Assembly (NCBI GenBank): GCA_030837825.1
Contig: JAUQYB010000042.1
Coordinates: 1 to 63,600 of the forward strand
From: Albidovulum sp.
Lineage (GTDB): Bacteria; Pseudomonadota; Alphaproteobacteria; Rhodobacterales; Rhodobacteraceae
Direction of reading: 5' to 3'
Length of the DNA: 63,600 bases
Position numbers and translations under genes: made by a program
Notes under the pieces: generated by a model
The model's database searches: none
What the model saw: only the letters and a program-made list of their open reading frames with translations
What the model was told of the DNA's origin: nothing
Shown here: positions 10,077 to 20,072 of the stretch, piece by piece
Layout of the letters: the number at the start of each line of letters is the position of its first letter
Numbering within the stretch: the first letter of the stretch is position 1

Positions 10077-10322
10077 TCAGTTGGCCAGCGTGCCCTGTTC
10101 GCGCGCGGCCGCAAGCTCGTCGGCGTCCACCGCGCCATCGCCGTTCACGTCGACCTGCGCGAAGATGTCGGGCGTCATGTCGGGATAGGCCGCGGTCATC
10201 TCCTCGATCGAATAGCTGCCGTTGCCGTCGGTGTCGGTCACCACCGTCTGGGCATTGGCAGCCCCGGCGGCCGCACCGGCAAGGCCAAGGCCGAAGACCA
10301 GCGCCGAAATCGTCTTGTTCAT
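10077..10322 (-). CDS. Exported small EF-hand calcium-binding protein
   Basis: A protein of 81 residues with a signal peptide (about 1-24, ending GAANA) and two EF-hand loops: DTDGNGSYSIEE and DVNGDGAVDADE. Both have Asp/Asn at loop positions 1, 3 and 5 and Glu at 12, so both should bind Ca2+. The start was set at the second ATG (10322) because AAGGAG is 7 nt from it and only 1 nt from the upstream ATG at 10328. It is a small periplasmic or secreted calcium binder of unknown partner; similar proteins are common in Rhodobacteraceae. Confidence 0.88.
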   Translation of the reverse strand: MNKTISALVFGLGLAGAAAGAANAQTVVTDTDGNGSYSIEEMTAAYPDMTPDIFAQVDVNGDGAVDADELAAAREQGTLAN

Positions 10323-10499
10323 TCTCATGCTCCTTCATCGCGGGCATCCCTGCGGGGCACCGCAGTCCCCTTCAATGTGGGGCTATCGGCGGCAGGTGCA
10401 AGGGCGCTTGCAGGCCGATTGGTTGCCCTTCCGGCCGGTGTTAGGCAATAACAGCGGGATTTTCCGGCCGTGTTGCCGGCGCGGGGCCGGGATGCGGAA

Positions 10500-10523
10500 G
10501 GGGCCGCGCCTCTGCACGGCCCC
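10500..10523 (-). terminator. Hairpin after the aminotransferase gene
   Basis: GGGGCCG (10500-10506) pairs with CGGCCCC (10517-10523) across a 10-nt loop, 37 bp beyond the stop at 10560. The following U-run is poor (TTCC). The rest of the 10329-10499 gap shows no gene. Confidence 0.55.
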
Positions 10524-10559
10524 TGCCTTCTTGCCGGATTTCCGCCGGCAGGGTCCGGA

Positions 10560-11945
10560 TCAGCTGAAGACCTTGGTCAGCGCCCTGTCGATCGAGCCGG
10601 TGATCTGGTCGATGTCGTCAGGTGTGGCGATCAGCGCCGGCGAGAGGCAGAGCACGTTGTTCAGCCCCGGCACCGAGCGGTTGGAGGCGCCGATGATCAC
10701 GCCCTGCGCGGTGCAGTCGGCGACCACGGCGGCGACCTTCTTCTCGTCCACCGGCTCCCTGGTCTTGCGGTCGGCGACAAGCTCGGCGCCGCAGAACAGC
10801 CCCTTGCCGCGCACGTCGCCCACCACCCGGTGCTTTTCCATCAACGCGCGGAGATTGTTCATCGTCCGCTCGCCCATCCGGATGGTGTTCTCCAGAAGCC
10901 CCTCGTCCTCGATGATCCGCATGTTCTCGATCGCCGCCGCCGGACCGGCGGTGCAGCCGCCGAAGGTCGAGATGTCGCGGAAATAGCCCAACGGATCGGA
11001 TGCGTCCTCCTTGAACATGTCAAAGACGGCCTCGGTGGTGACGCAGCAGGCGATGGCGGCATAGCCCGAGGCCACGCCCTTGGCCATCGTCACGAAGTCG
11101 GGCTTGATGCCGTAGTGCTGGTAGCCGAACCAGGTGCCGGTGCGCCCGACGCCGCAGACGACCTCGTCGATGTGGAGGAGAATCTCGTATTTGCGGCAGA
11201 TCTCCTGCACCCGCTCCCAGTAGCCTTCGGGGGGCGTGATGACGCCGCCGCCCGCCGTCACCGGCTCGAGGCAGAGGCCGCCGACGGTGTCGGGGCCTTC
11301 GCGCAGGATCACCGCCTCGATCTGGTCGGCCGCCCATTCGCCGTAGTTCTCGGCCGGTGCGCCCGCCTGCTGGTGGCGGCGGTATTCCAGGCAGTGCGGC
11401 ACCCGCACGAAGCCGGGCGCGAGGGGGCCGTATTGCATCACCCGCTCGTCCTGCCCGCCGGCCGACATCGTGGCGAGCGTGCCGCCGTGGTAGTCGCGGT
11501 CGCGGAAGAGGATCTTGTGCTTCTTGCCGCCGTAGCGCTTGTGCGCGATCTGGCGGATCATCTTGAAGGCCTTCTCGTTCGCCTCGGACCCGGAGTTGGT
11601 GTAGTAGACCCGGGACATGCCCGGCATCTTCTCGATCAGCGCCCTGGCGAAGATCGAGCCCGGGATCGAGCCCGCCGAGTTGGCGAAGTAGTTCATCTTG
11701 ACGAGCTGGTCATAGACCGCCTTGGCGATCGATTCCCGGCCGTAGCCCACGTTCACCGTCCAGACCCCGCCCGAGACGGCGTCGAGGTATTCCTTGCCCT
11801 TGGCGTCCCAGATGCGCATCCCCTTGCCCTCGACCATGACGCGGGGGTCCACCGTCTCGAACTGCTTGTGCTGGATCAGGTGGTGCCAGAGATGGGCGCG
11901 GTCGGCCTCGACCACTTCGGAAATGTCGTTGGAATAGGTGCTCAT
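10560..11945 (-). CDS. tpa: Class III aminotransferase, probably taurine--pyruvate aminotransferase
   Basis: A protein of 461 residues in the PLP-dependent class III (omega-amino acid) aminotransferase family. The PLP lysine is K289 in TMAKGVASGYAA, and LHIDEVVCGVGRTG carries the cofactor-binding Asp. The N-terminus with RAHLWHHLIQHKQFE and GGVWTVNVGYGRESIA is what I recall for taurine-pyruvate aminotransferases of Rhodobacteraceae, which convert taurine and pyruvate to sulfoacetaldehyde and alanine. No tauABC, xsc or pta is adjacent, so the substrate rests on recognition of the sequence. A beta-alanine or putrescine aminotransferase is the alternative. Confidence 0.72.
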   Translation of the reverse strand: MSTYSNDISEVVEADRAHLWHHLIQHKQFETVDPRVMVEGKGMRIWDAKGKEYLDAVSGGVWTVNVGYGRESIAKAVYDQLVKMNYFANSAGSIPGSIFARALIEKMPGMSRVYYTNSGSEANEKAFKMIRQIAHKRYGGKKHKILFRDRDYHGGTLATMSAGGQDERVMQYGPLAPGFVRVPHCLEYRRHQQAGAPAENYGEWAADQIEAVILREGPDTVGGLCLEPVTAGGGVITPPEGYWERVQEICRKYEILLHIDEVVCGVGRTGTWFGYQHYGIKPDFVTMAKGVASGYAAIACCVTTEAVFDMFKEDASDPLGYFRDISTFGGCTAGPAAAIENMRIIEDEGLLENTIRMGERTMNNLRALMEKHRVVGDVRGKGLFCGAELVADRKTREPVDEKKVAAVVADCTAQGVIIGASNRSVPGLNNVLCLSPALIATPDDIDQITGSIDRALTKVFS

Positions 11946-12111
11946 CGGTCTGCCTCTGCTGCGCGGCCCGGGGATCGTCGGGGCGGATGGTGCCGCAGCC
12001 CGCGCGCAGGCGCGCCTGCGCCCCGGGGAAGGAATGGTGTCCGATGACAGATCACCACGAAAGCTGCCGCCGCCGTAGGGCCAGACGGCAGGCGCCCATG
12101 ATGCCAGTTTC

Positions 12112-13254
12112 TCAGAACCCGGGCGAGCCGAACATCGGAACCGGGCCGTTCACCGCCTGGAGCCGTTCGAGATTGACGATGGTCGACAGCATGATCCGGT
12201 CCTGGCTCCAGTCGCCGGGCTTCTGGATCGCCACCGCCGCGGTCAGCGTCACCGCAAGCGCGGGGCCCGACAGCACGGCGACGGCAAGCCGCGGGTGCCG
12301 CTCGGCCCGGCCCTCGATCACCGAGAGCATCCGGCGCCTGAGAAGCGCCGCCGGCCGCCCGCCGAAAAGCCGGTTCTCGGTCCGCACCAGCGCGACGACG
12401 GGAACCTCAACGGCCAGAAGCCGCCGCCGGCGCAGCCCGTCATGGCAGACCCTGAGAAGACAGTCGCAATAGTCCGCTACATCGTAGCGGCGGCGCGCCA
12501 GGACCTGGCGGTCGCAGGACAGCTCACGCAGTTCCTCCACCTGATGCTTCCAGATGTGGAAGGCCGGGTTCCAGAAGAAGAACGGCCGGATCAGCCTCAG
12601 CGCGATCTCCCATTCGACGTCGCCCTGCCTGAGGTGCTGGAACTCGTGGCCGAGCGCGATCTTCAGGTCCGAGGCGCGTTCGAGCATCGAGGACGGCAGC
12701 ACCACGATCCGCGTCCTGAACCCGCGGGTCGAGAACGGCACGGTGATCGTGTCCGACAGGCGCAGGTCGATCCTTCCGATCCGCCGCCAGCGGTGCGCCT
12801 CGGCAAGCACCCGGCGGAGCTTCACCACGCTCCAGCCGAGACCGGCCATGCAGAGGGCCGCGCCGAGCATGGCCGCGACGAGCACCGCCTGCCCGGCGGG
12901 CGAGAAGGCGGCCTCGGCCAGGCGCGCCCGGAGGTTCAGAAGCTGTTCCAGCGCCGAGGCGTTCATCTGGAACCGGCCCTGCAGATACTGCGCCACGATG
13001 AAGTCGGTGAGGTTGACCTGCTGCGCCGGCTGCACATGGCCCGCCCGGCCGATACCCGCCACCAGCCCCGCGAAGAGCGGGCCGAGAAGCACGGCGAGAA
13101 ACACCATCCGGAGCATCCTCAGCCGTGCCGTCACGGCGTAGGACAAACCGAAGAGGTCGAGCGCACGGGAAAAGGCGAACCACAGGACACAGACGAACAC
13201 CAGAAGCAGGTTCACATCGACATAGGCATCGAGAAGGGTGCTAGCGTTTATCAT
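12112..13254 (-). CDS. M56-family (BlaR1/MecR1-like) membrane metallopeptidase
   Basis: A protein of 380 residues with N-terminal membrane helices (about 12-30, 46-70, 122-145) and a cytosolic zinc protease segment. The HEFQH motif is at 203-207 and the downstream ELRELSCD at about 241-248 supplies the third ligand. A C-terminal helix near 325-345 follows. The penicillin-binding sensor domain of BlaR1 is missing, so the signal is not evidently a beta-lactam. It overlaps the upstream BlaI-type repressor gene by 14 bp, the standard pairing in which the peptidase inactivates the repressor. No beta-lactamase gene is nearby; the controlled target is unknown. Confidence 0.88.
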   Translation of the reverse strand: MINASTLLDAYVDVNLLLVFVCVLWFAFSRALDLFGLSYAVTARLRMLRMVFLAVLLGPLFAGLVAGIGRAGHVQPAQQVNLTDFIVAQYLQGRFQMNASALEQLLNLRARLAEAAFSPAGQAVLVAAMLGAALCMAGLGWSVVKLRRVLAEAHRWRRIGRIDLRLSDTITVPFSTRGFRTRIVVLPSSMLERASDLKIALGHEFQHLRQGDVEWEIALRLIRPFFFWNPAFHIWKHQVEELRELSCDRQVLARRRYDVADYCDCLLRVCHDGLRRRRLLAVEVPVVALVRTENRLFGGRPAALLRRRMLSVIEGRAERHPRLAVAVLSGPALAVTLTAAVAIQKPGDWSQDRIMLSTIVNLERLQAVNGPVPMFGSPGF

Positions 13255-13639
13255 CCCTGAGCCTCTTATCTATCAGCGCCCGGATTTCGCCGAGCGTCTC
13301 CTCCGTCAGGTCGTAGTCGTCGACAAGCCGGGCGACGAGAGCCGCCGGGGTGTTGTCGAAGAGCTTTTCCGAGAGGTTCTTCAGCGAGCGCGACTGGTAG
13401 GTGTCCTTGCTCAGCGTCGCCTGGTAGATAAAGGTCTTGCCCTGTTTCGTGCTGGTCACGAAACCCTTCTGTTCGAGGATCCGCAGGATCGTTGCCGCCG
13501 AGGTGTAGGCGAGCTTCTTCGCCGGGGCGAGCGCGTCCTGGACGTCACGCACCGTGGCCTGGCCCAGTTCCCAGAGCCTGGTCATGAACTCAAGCTCCAC
13601 CTCGGTCAGGAACTGGGTCTTCTTCTTGTTGTCGCTCAT
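13241..13639 (-). CDS. BlaI/MecI-family transcriptional repressor
   Basis: A protein of 132 residues, the usual length of this family. The N-terminal winged helix includes LTEVELEFMTRLWELG and the YTSAATILRILEQKGF recognition region. The C-terminal half is the dimerisation domain, where the M56 partner normally cleaves. The ATG at 13639 starts MSDNKKK; upstream extension runs into the operator. The gene lies just behind a perfect 16-bp dyad (13688-13703), so autorepression is likely. Confidence 0.92.
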   Translation of the reverse strand: MSDNKKKTQFLTEVELEFMTRLWELGQATVRDVQDALAPAKKLAYTSAATILRILEQKGFVTSTKQGKTFIYQATLSKDTYQSRSLKNLSEKLFDNTPAALVARLVDDYDLTEETLGEIRALIDKRLRDDKR

Positions 13640-13687
13640 GTCGGCATCCGGTCCTTGTCGCGTTCCGTTCCTCCCTCGGTCCCTTTC

Positions 13688-13703
13688 TACGAAGCCCTTC
13701 GTA
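13688..13703. promoter_or_regulatory. Candidate operator of the BlaI-type repressor
   Basis: Perfect dyad TACGAAG-CC-CTTCGTA, 49 bp upstream of the blaI-like start. It differs from the TACA-TGTA core of staphylococcal operators, but the location and symmetry fit a dimeric autorepressor. Confidence 0.65.
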
Positions 13704-13725
13704 TTTCTCCAAACGGAATCCGGTC

Positions 13726-14124
13726 TCAGACCTTGCCGAAGACGAAGACGGCCCAGACGATCGAAAGGCCGAGCGGCCACCAGAGCGGCATGCCGACGAG
13801 CCAGAGCCAGGCCATGAAGATGTAGCTGGTGCCCAGAAGCGAGATGAAGAGCCGGTCGCCGCGCGTGGTGACGAGGCCGAGCACGCCGCGGCGTTCGTCT
13901 CCGCCGGGGTGGCGGATCTCGAGCACGGTCAGCACGCCCATCGCCGAGAAGATGGTGATGAAGAGGACAAGCGTCGCCGGCGTCCAGGCCATCCAGAACT
14001 CGGGCCAGAGCGGGTCGGTCCAGGAAAAGCCTTTCTCGACGGGCTTGCCGAGATTGCCCCAGCCCTGGGTCTGGGCGGCGGCGAGCCCGGGCACAAGACC
14101 GAGAGCGGCGGCGAGGCGAAGCAT
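13726..14124 (-). CDS. glpU: DUF2160 membrane protein of the glycerol ABC operon (GlpU-like)
   Basis: A protein of 132 residues with a signal-like N-terminus (MLRLAAALGLVPGLAAAQ) and three hydrophobic segments (about 50-68, 92-112 and 114-130). It is the last gene of the glpVSTPQU run. Its start overlaps the glpQ stop (TGATG). DUF2160 proteins of this size accompany the glycerol ABC transporter of rhizobia, where the gene is called glpU; its biochemical role is unknown. The call rests on size, topology and position. Confidence 0.82.
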   Translation of the reverse strand: MLRLAAALGLVPGLAAAQTQGWGNLGKPVEKGFSWTDPLWPEFWMAWTPATLVLFITIFSAMGVLTVLEIRHPGGDERRGVLGLVTTRGDRLFISLLGTSYIFMAWLWLVGMPLWWPLGLSIVWAVFVFGKV

Positions 14125-14921
14125 CACACCCTCCCCAGGGCGAAGCCCTTGGCGATGTAGTTGCGGACGAACCAGATGACGATGGCGCCGGGGATGATGG
14201 TGAGCGTCCCCGCAGCGGCGAGAAGGCCCAGCTCGTAGCCCGCCGACGAGGCGGTCTTGGTCATCGTGGCGGCGATCGGCTTGGCGTAGACGGCGGTCAG
14301 CGTCTTGGCCAGCAGAAGCTCCACCCAGGAGAACATGAAGCAGAAGAAGGCGGCGACCCCGACCCCCGCCTTGATCGTCGGCAGGAAGATCTGCACGAAG
14401 AAGCGCGGGAAGGAATAACCGTCGACGAAGGCGGTCTCGTCCAGTTCCTTCGGCACGCCGCCCATGAAGCCCTCGAGAATCCAGACCGCGAGCGGGATGT
14501 TGAACAGGCAATGCGCCAGCGCCACGGCGATGTGGGTGTCAAAGAGCCCGACCGCCGAATAGAGCTGGAAGAACGGCAGCGCGAAGACCGCGGCCGGCGC
14601 CATCCGGTTGGTCAGCAGCCAGAAGAACAACTGCTTGTCGCCAAGGAAGCGCCAGCGCGAGAACGCATAGGCCGCCGGCAGGGCGACGGTTACTGAAATC
14701 ACCGTGTTGATCGTGACATAGAGGATGGAGTTCAGGTATCCCCAATACCAGGTCGGATCGGTGAAGATGGTCCGGTAGGAGGCCAGCGTCCAGACCCGGG
14801 GGAACAGCGAGAAGCCCCCGAGGATCTCCTGCGTGGTCTTGAAGCTCATCGCCACGAGCCAGTAGATCGGCAGCATGAGAAAAAGGATGTAGAGAATTGG
14901 GATAATGGCTCTTTTCTTCAT
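14124..14921 (-). CDS. glpQ: Glycerol ABC transporter permease (GlpQ-like)
   Basis: A protein of 265 residues with six membrane segments. The binding-protein-dependent permease EAA loop is at about 160-180 (ELDETAFVDGYSFPRFFVQIFLP). It belongs to the MalG-type CUT1 permeases and would pair with GlpP in the inner membrane. The gene is 9 bp downstream of glpP and overlaps glpU by one base. The substrate assignment (glycerol) rests on the whole six-gene operon matching the rhizobial glpSTPQUV set. Confidence 0.9.
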   Translation of the reverse strand: MKKRAIIPILYILFLMLPIYWLVAMSFKTTQEILGGFSLFPRVWTLASYRTIFTDPTWYWGYLNSILYVTINTVISVTVALPAAYAFSRWRFLGDKQLFFWLLTNRMAPAAVFALPFFQLYSAVGLFDTHIAVALAHCLFNIPLAVWILEGFMGGVPKELDETAFVDGYSFPRFFVQIFLPTIKAGVGVAAFFCFMFSWVELLLAKTLTAVYAKPIAATMTKTASSAGYELGLLAAAGTLTIIPGAIVIWFVRNYIAKGFALGRV

Positions 14922-14930
14922 TTCTACCCC

Positions 14931-15794
14931 CTATCTCACGTCGTTCCGCGTCATCAGCGTGTAGAACAGCCACGAGACGAAGAGGGTGATCGCGAAGTAG
15001 ATCAGGCTCATCGCCGCCGCCGGCCCGAGGTCGAACTGCCCGAGCGCGATCTTGACGAGGTCGATCGACAGCAGCGTGGTCGCGTTGCCGGGGCCGCCGC
15101 CGGTCAGCACGAAGGGCTCGGTGTAGACGTTGAAGCTGTCCATGAAGCGCAGCAGCACCGCGATCGTCAGCACCTGCTTCATCTTCGGCAACTGGATGTA
15201 GCGGAACACCGACCAGGTCGAGGCGCCGTCGATCTTCGCCGCCTGGTAATACGCGTCGGGGATCGAGACGAGCCCGGCGTAGCACAGGAGCACCACGAGC
15301 GAGGTCCAGTGCCAGACGTCCATGACGATGACGGTGATCCAGGCCGCCAGCGGGTCCTGCGTCATGTTGTAGTCGATGCCCAGCACATGGTTCATCAGGT
15401 AGCCGAGCAGGCCGATGTCGGGCAGCGTGAAGATGTTCCACATCGCGCCGATCACGTTCCACGGGATCAGGAGCGGCAGCGCCATCGTCACCAGGCAGAC
15501 CGGCACCCATATCCCCCGGCGCGGCATCGACAGGGCGATCACCACCCCCAGCGGCACCTCGATCACCAGGATCATCAGCGTGAAAAGCGCCTGCCGCCCC
15601 AGCGCCGCCTGGAACCGTTCGGACCGCAGGATGTCCTGGAACCAGCCCAGCCCGTGCCAGAAGAACTGGTTGTTGCCGAAGGTTTCCTGCACCGAATAGT
15701 TGACGACGGTCATCATCGGCACGAGCGCGTTGAAGGCCACGAGGACCAGCACCGGCAGCACGAAGAACCAGCCCCTCTGGTTGACCTTGCGCAT
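14931..15794 (-). CDS. glpP: Glycerol ABC transporter permease (GlpP-like)
   Basis: A protein of 287 residues with six membrane segments, a MalF-type CUT1 permease. The EAA loop is seen as YYQAAKIDGASTWSVFRYIQLP near 190-212. The ATG at 15794 overlaps the glpT stop (TGATG), giving tight translational coupling. A longer open frame upstream belongs to the glpT shadow. Confidence 0.9.
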   Translation of the reverse strand: MRKVNQRGWFFVLPVLVLVAFNALVPMMTVVNYSVQETFGNNQFFWHGLGWFQDILRSERFQAALGRQALFTLMILVIEVPLGVVIALSMPRRGIWVPVCLVTMALPLLIPWNVIGAMWNIFTLPDIGLLGYLMNHVLGIDYNMTQDPLAAWITVIVMDVWHWTSLVVLLCYAGLVSIPDAYYQAAKIDGASTWSVFRYIQLPKMKQVLTIAVLLRFMDSFNVYTEPFVLTGGGPGNATTLLSIDLVKIALGQFDLGPAAAMSLIYFAITLFVSWLFYTLMTRNDVR

Positions 15795-16873
15795 CAGGCC
15801 GCCCTCCCCCTGTCGGTCGCGATCCAGCCATCGCGGTAAAGCCGGGTCTGGTCGGGGCGGAAGGCGAGGTGCACCGCCTCGCCCTGCCCCGGCACCGCGC
15901 CCTCGACGATGGCGCTGACGCGGGTGCCGCCGGCGACGGCCTCGACCACGCAATGGCGGCCGAGGTCCATCACCTTGCGCACCGTCGCCGGAACGCCCTC
16001 GGGCGCGAGGCTGACGAATTCGGGGCGCACGCCGATTTCGTGCCGCCCGTCGCCGGCGGTGATGGCGCCTTCCAGCGCGACGCGCACGCCGTTGAACCAG
16101 GCGGCCCCGTCGCGCAGCTCGGCCGGCAACACGTTCATGCCCGGCGAGCCGATGAAATGGCCGACGAAGGTATGGGCGGGGCGGCCGAACAGGTCGACCG
16201 GCGTGCCGATCTGCACCACCTCGCCGTCCTGCATGACGACGACCTGATCGGCGAAGGTCAGGGCCTCGGTCTGGTCATGGGTGACGTAGATCATCGTCAC
16301 CTTCACGCGCTGGTGCAACTCCTTGAGCTTGGAGCGCAATTTCCACTTCAGATGGGGGTCGATGACGGTCAGCGGCTCGTCGAACATGATGACGTTCACG
16401 TCCTCCCGGACCAGCCCGCGGCCCATCGAGATCTTCTGCTTGTTGTCGGGCGAGAGGTTCGCGGCACGGGTCCGCAGCATCTCGGTCACGTCGAGCATCG
16501 CCGCGATCGCCGCGACCCGCGCCCTGACCCGCGCCTCGTCGACGCCGCGGTTCCTGAGCGGGAAGGCCAGGTTGTCGAAGACCGTCATGGTGTCGTAGAT
16601 CACCGGGAACTGGAACAACTGGGCGATGTTGCGCCGGTCGGGGGCAAGCGCGGTGACATCCTTGCCGTCGAACAGGATGCGCCCCTCGGATGGTTGAAGA
16701 AGCCCGGATATGATATTGAGAAGCGTTGATTTTCCGCAGCCAGACGGGCCAAGAAGCGCATAGGCGCCGCCATCCTGCCAGTCAAGGTTCAGCTCCTTCA
16801 GCGCATAGTCGGCGGGGCCTGCGGGCCTGGCCATGTAGCTGTGGCGGAGCCTGTCGAGCGTGATCTTGGCCAT
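15794..16873 (-). CDS. glpT: Glycerol ABC transporter ATPase with degenerate signature motif (GlpT-like)
   Basis: A protein of 359 residues. Walker A GPSGCGKST is near residues 42-50, Walker B is VIMFDEPL, the H-loop is YVTHDQ, and a C-terminal TOBE-type regulatory domain starts at about 240. The ABC signature is LSPDNKQKIS instead of LSGGQQQR. In a heterodimer with GlpS this would make one of the two ATP sites degenerate. I recall similar motifs in other GlpT proteins, so it is probably ancestral rather than damage. The stop overlaps the glpP start. Confidence 0.9.
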   Translation of the reverse strand: MAKITLDRLRHSYMARPAGPADYALKELNLDWQDGGAYALLGPSGCGKSTLLNIISGLLQPSEGRILFDGKDVTALAPDRRNIAQLFQFPVIYDTMTVFDNLAFPLRNRGVDEARVRARVAAIAAMLDVTEMLRTRAANLSPDNKQKISMGRGLVREDVNVIMFDEPLTVIDPHLKWKLRSKLKELHQRVKVTMIYVTHDQTEALTFADQVVVMQDGEVVQIGTPVDLFGRPAHTFVGHFIGSPGMNVLPAELRDGAAWFNGVRVALEGAITAGDGRHEIGVRPEFVSLAPEGVPATVRKVMDLGRHCVVEAVAGGTRVSAIVEGAVPGQGEAVHLAFRPDQTRLYRDGWIATDRGRAA

Positions 16874-16882
16874 CCTGCCCCC

Positions 16883-17947
16883 TCAGGCCGCAAGCGCGCC
16901 GTCGGGCGCGAAGTAGAAGCAATGCGCGGGGTCCATGTAGAAGACATGATCCTGCCCGACGCGATAGCGATGCACGCCGGGCGATTGCGACACCCAGGTT
17001 TCTGCGCCGATGCGGAAATGCGCGGTGGATTCCGACCCCGAAAGCTCGGTGATCCGCACCGTGCCGGTCATCGCCACGGCGGCGGGGCCGGCGCGCAGGG
17101 GCAGGATGTAGTTCGGCCGGATGGCGACCATGTAGGCACCGTCGCGAAGCCCCGCCGCGGCCCCGGTGACTTGCCAGCCGAGCCCGTGCCCAAGCTCCAC
17201 CCGGTCGCCCGTCTTCACCACCGGCGCCGAGTTGATCGGCGGATCGGAGAAGACCCGCGCCGAGGTGAGGGTGTTGGGCTGGCGATAGGTTTCCGCGGTC
17301 GGCCCGAACTGGGTGACGCGGCCGTCCTGCATCAGCGCCACCCGGCCGCCCAGCATCAGCGCCTCGGCCGGCTCGGACGTGGCGTAGACCACCACCGCCC
17401 CGCGCCCGGCAAACAGCTCGGGCAACTGGTCGCGCAACTCCTCCCTGAGCTTGTAGTCGAGGTTCGCCAGCGGTTCGTCGAGGAAGACCGCGGTCGATTC
17501 CTTGGCGATGGCGCGGGCGAGCGCGGTTCTCTGCTGCTGGCCTCCGGAAAGCTCGTGCGGCCGGCGGCCGAGCATCGGGCGAAGCTGAAGCACATCCGCC
17601 GCCGCCTCCACCCGGCCCTGGATTTCCGACCGCGCCATTCCCGCGACGCGCAAGGGCGAGGCGATGTTGTCGAAGACCGTCATGTGCGGATAGTTGACGA
17701 AGAACTGGTGGACGAGGCTGATGTTGCGCCGCTGCGGGCTCATTCCGGTGACGTCCTGCCCGTTCATGAAAATCCGCCCCGACGCCACCCGGTCGAGCCC
17801 GGCCATCAGCTTGATCAGCGAGGTCTTTCCCGATCCGGTCTCGCCCAGAAGCACGTTGAACCGCCCCGGTTCGAGCAGGAGGGAGGTTTCCTTGATATGG
17901 GTGACCTGCCCGACCTGCTTGGTGATGGCCCGAACTTCTAGCGCCAT
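16883..17947 (-). CDS. glpS: Glycerol ABC transporter ATPase (GlpS-like)
   Basis: A protein of 354 residues. Walker A GETGSGKTS, canonical signature LSGGQQQRT, Walker B AVFLDEPL and a C-terminal TOBE domain are present. The H-loop position reads YATSEPAE rather than the usual xxTHD, so the switch histidine seems to be Ser here. Together GlpS (normal signature, altered H-loop) and GlpT (altered signature, normal H-loop) look like an asymmetric ATPase pair. It lies 9 bp upstream of glpT and 100 bp downstream of glpV. Confidence 0.9.
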   Translation of the reverse strand: MALEVRAITKQVGQVTHIKETSLLLEPGRFNVLLGETGSGKTSLIKLMAGLDRVASGRIFMNGQDVTGMSPQRRNISLVHQFFVNYPHMTVFDNIASPLRVAGMARSEIQGRVEAAADVLQLRPMLGRRPHELSGGQQQRTALARAIAKESTAVFLDEPLANLDYKLREELRDQLPELFAGRGAVVVYATSEPAEALMLGGRVALMQDGRVTQFGPTAETYRQPNTLTSARVFSDPPINSAPVVKTGDRVELGHGLGWQVTGAAAGLRDGAYMVAIRPNYILPLRAGPAAVAMTGTVRITELSGSESTAHFRIGAETWVSQSPGVHRYRVGQDHVFYMDPAHCFYFAPDGALAA

Positions 17948-18047
17948 CCTCTCCTCCCCGGTTTCGTCCGACCTTGCCGCCCTCTTGCCGGGGCGCGCGC
18001 CTGCAAAGATGCGCCGGGGCCCGAAGGCCCCGGCAGCCAGGCGGACC

Positions 18048-19787
<1,740 letters not shown>

Positions 19788-19835
19788 CCTGTCTCCTCCC
19801 TGAGATGTGGTGCCAGTGTCCCCCTGGCCCGCATG

Positions 19836-19879
19836 ATCATCCGCCCAGATGTTAGCGTTTGTCAAACTAAAACTTTAGT
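19836..19879 (-). promoter_or_regulatory. Candidate promoter and operator of the glycerol operon
   Basis: On the - strand, TTGACA (19865-19860) and GATGAT (19841-19836) are 18 bp apart, about 50 bp before glpV. Abutting the -35 is the dyad ACTAAA-AC-TTTAGT (19866-19879), nested between CAAAC (19863-19867) and GTTTG (19891-19895). A TGTTAGCG half-site (19850-19857) lies in the spacer. The 19850-19930 block is strikingly AT-rich against its surroundings. Confidence 0.55.
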
Positions 19880-20072
19880 AGACTTTACGGTTTGGAATTT
19901 ATCTGCTAAGTCGTTGTTTTTATTAATTTATTGTCATCCGCCCGGATGCCGCGGCGCACCGGCCGGTCGGCGCTGCCGGACCGGCCGATTTCGCAGTTTC
20001 GCCGCGATCCGGGCAAGAAATGGCCATCGCGCCGTGCGGAAATGTGCCATTCCCCAAGAACGGACCACTGCC

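Noticed and set aside
13688..13703. Dyad upstream of blaI as a terminator of glpU
   Set aside because: The stem is only 7 bp with a 2-base loop and no U-run, and it sits in the blaI promoter region.
19866..19879. Dyad upstream of glpV as a classical GlpR operator
   Set aside because: It does not resemble the enterobacterial GlpR consensus; kept only as an unassigned operator.
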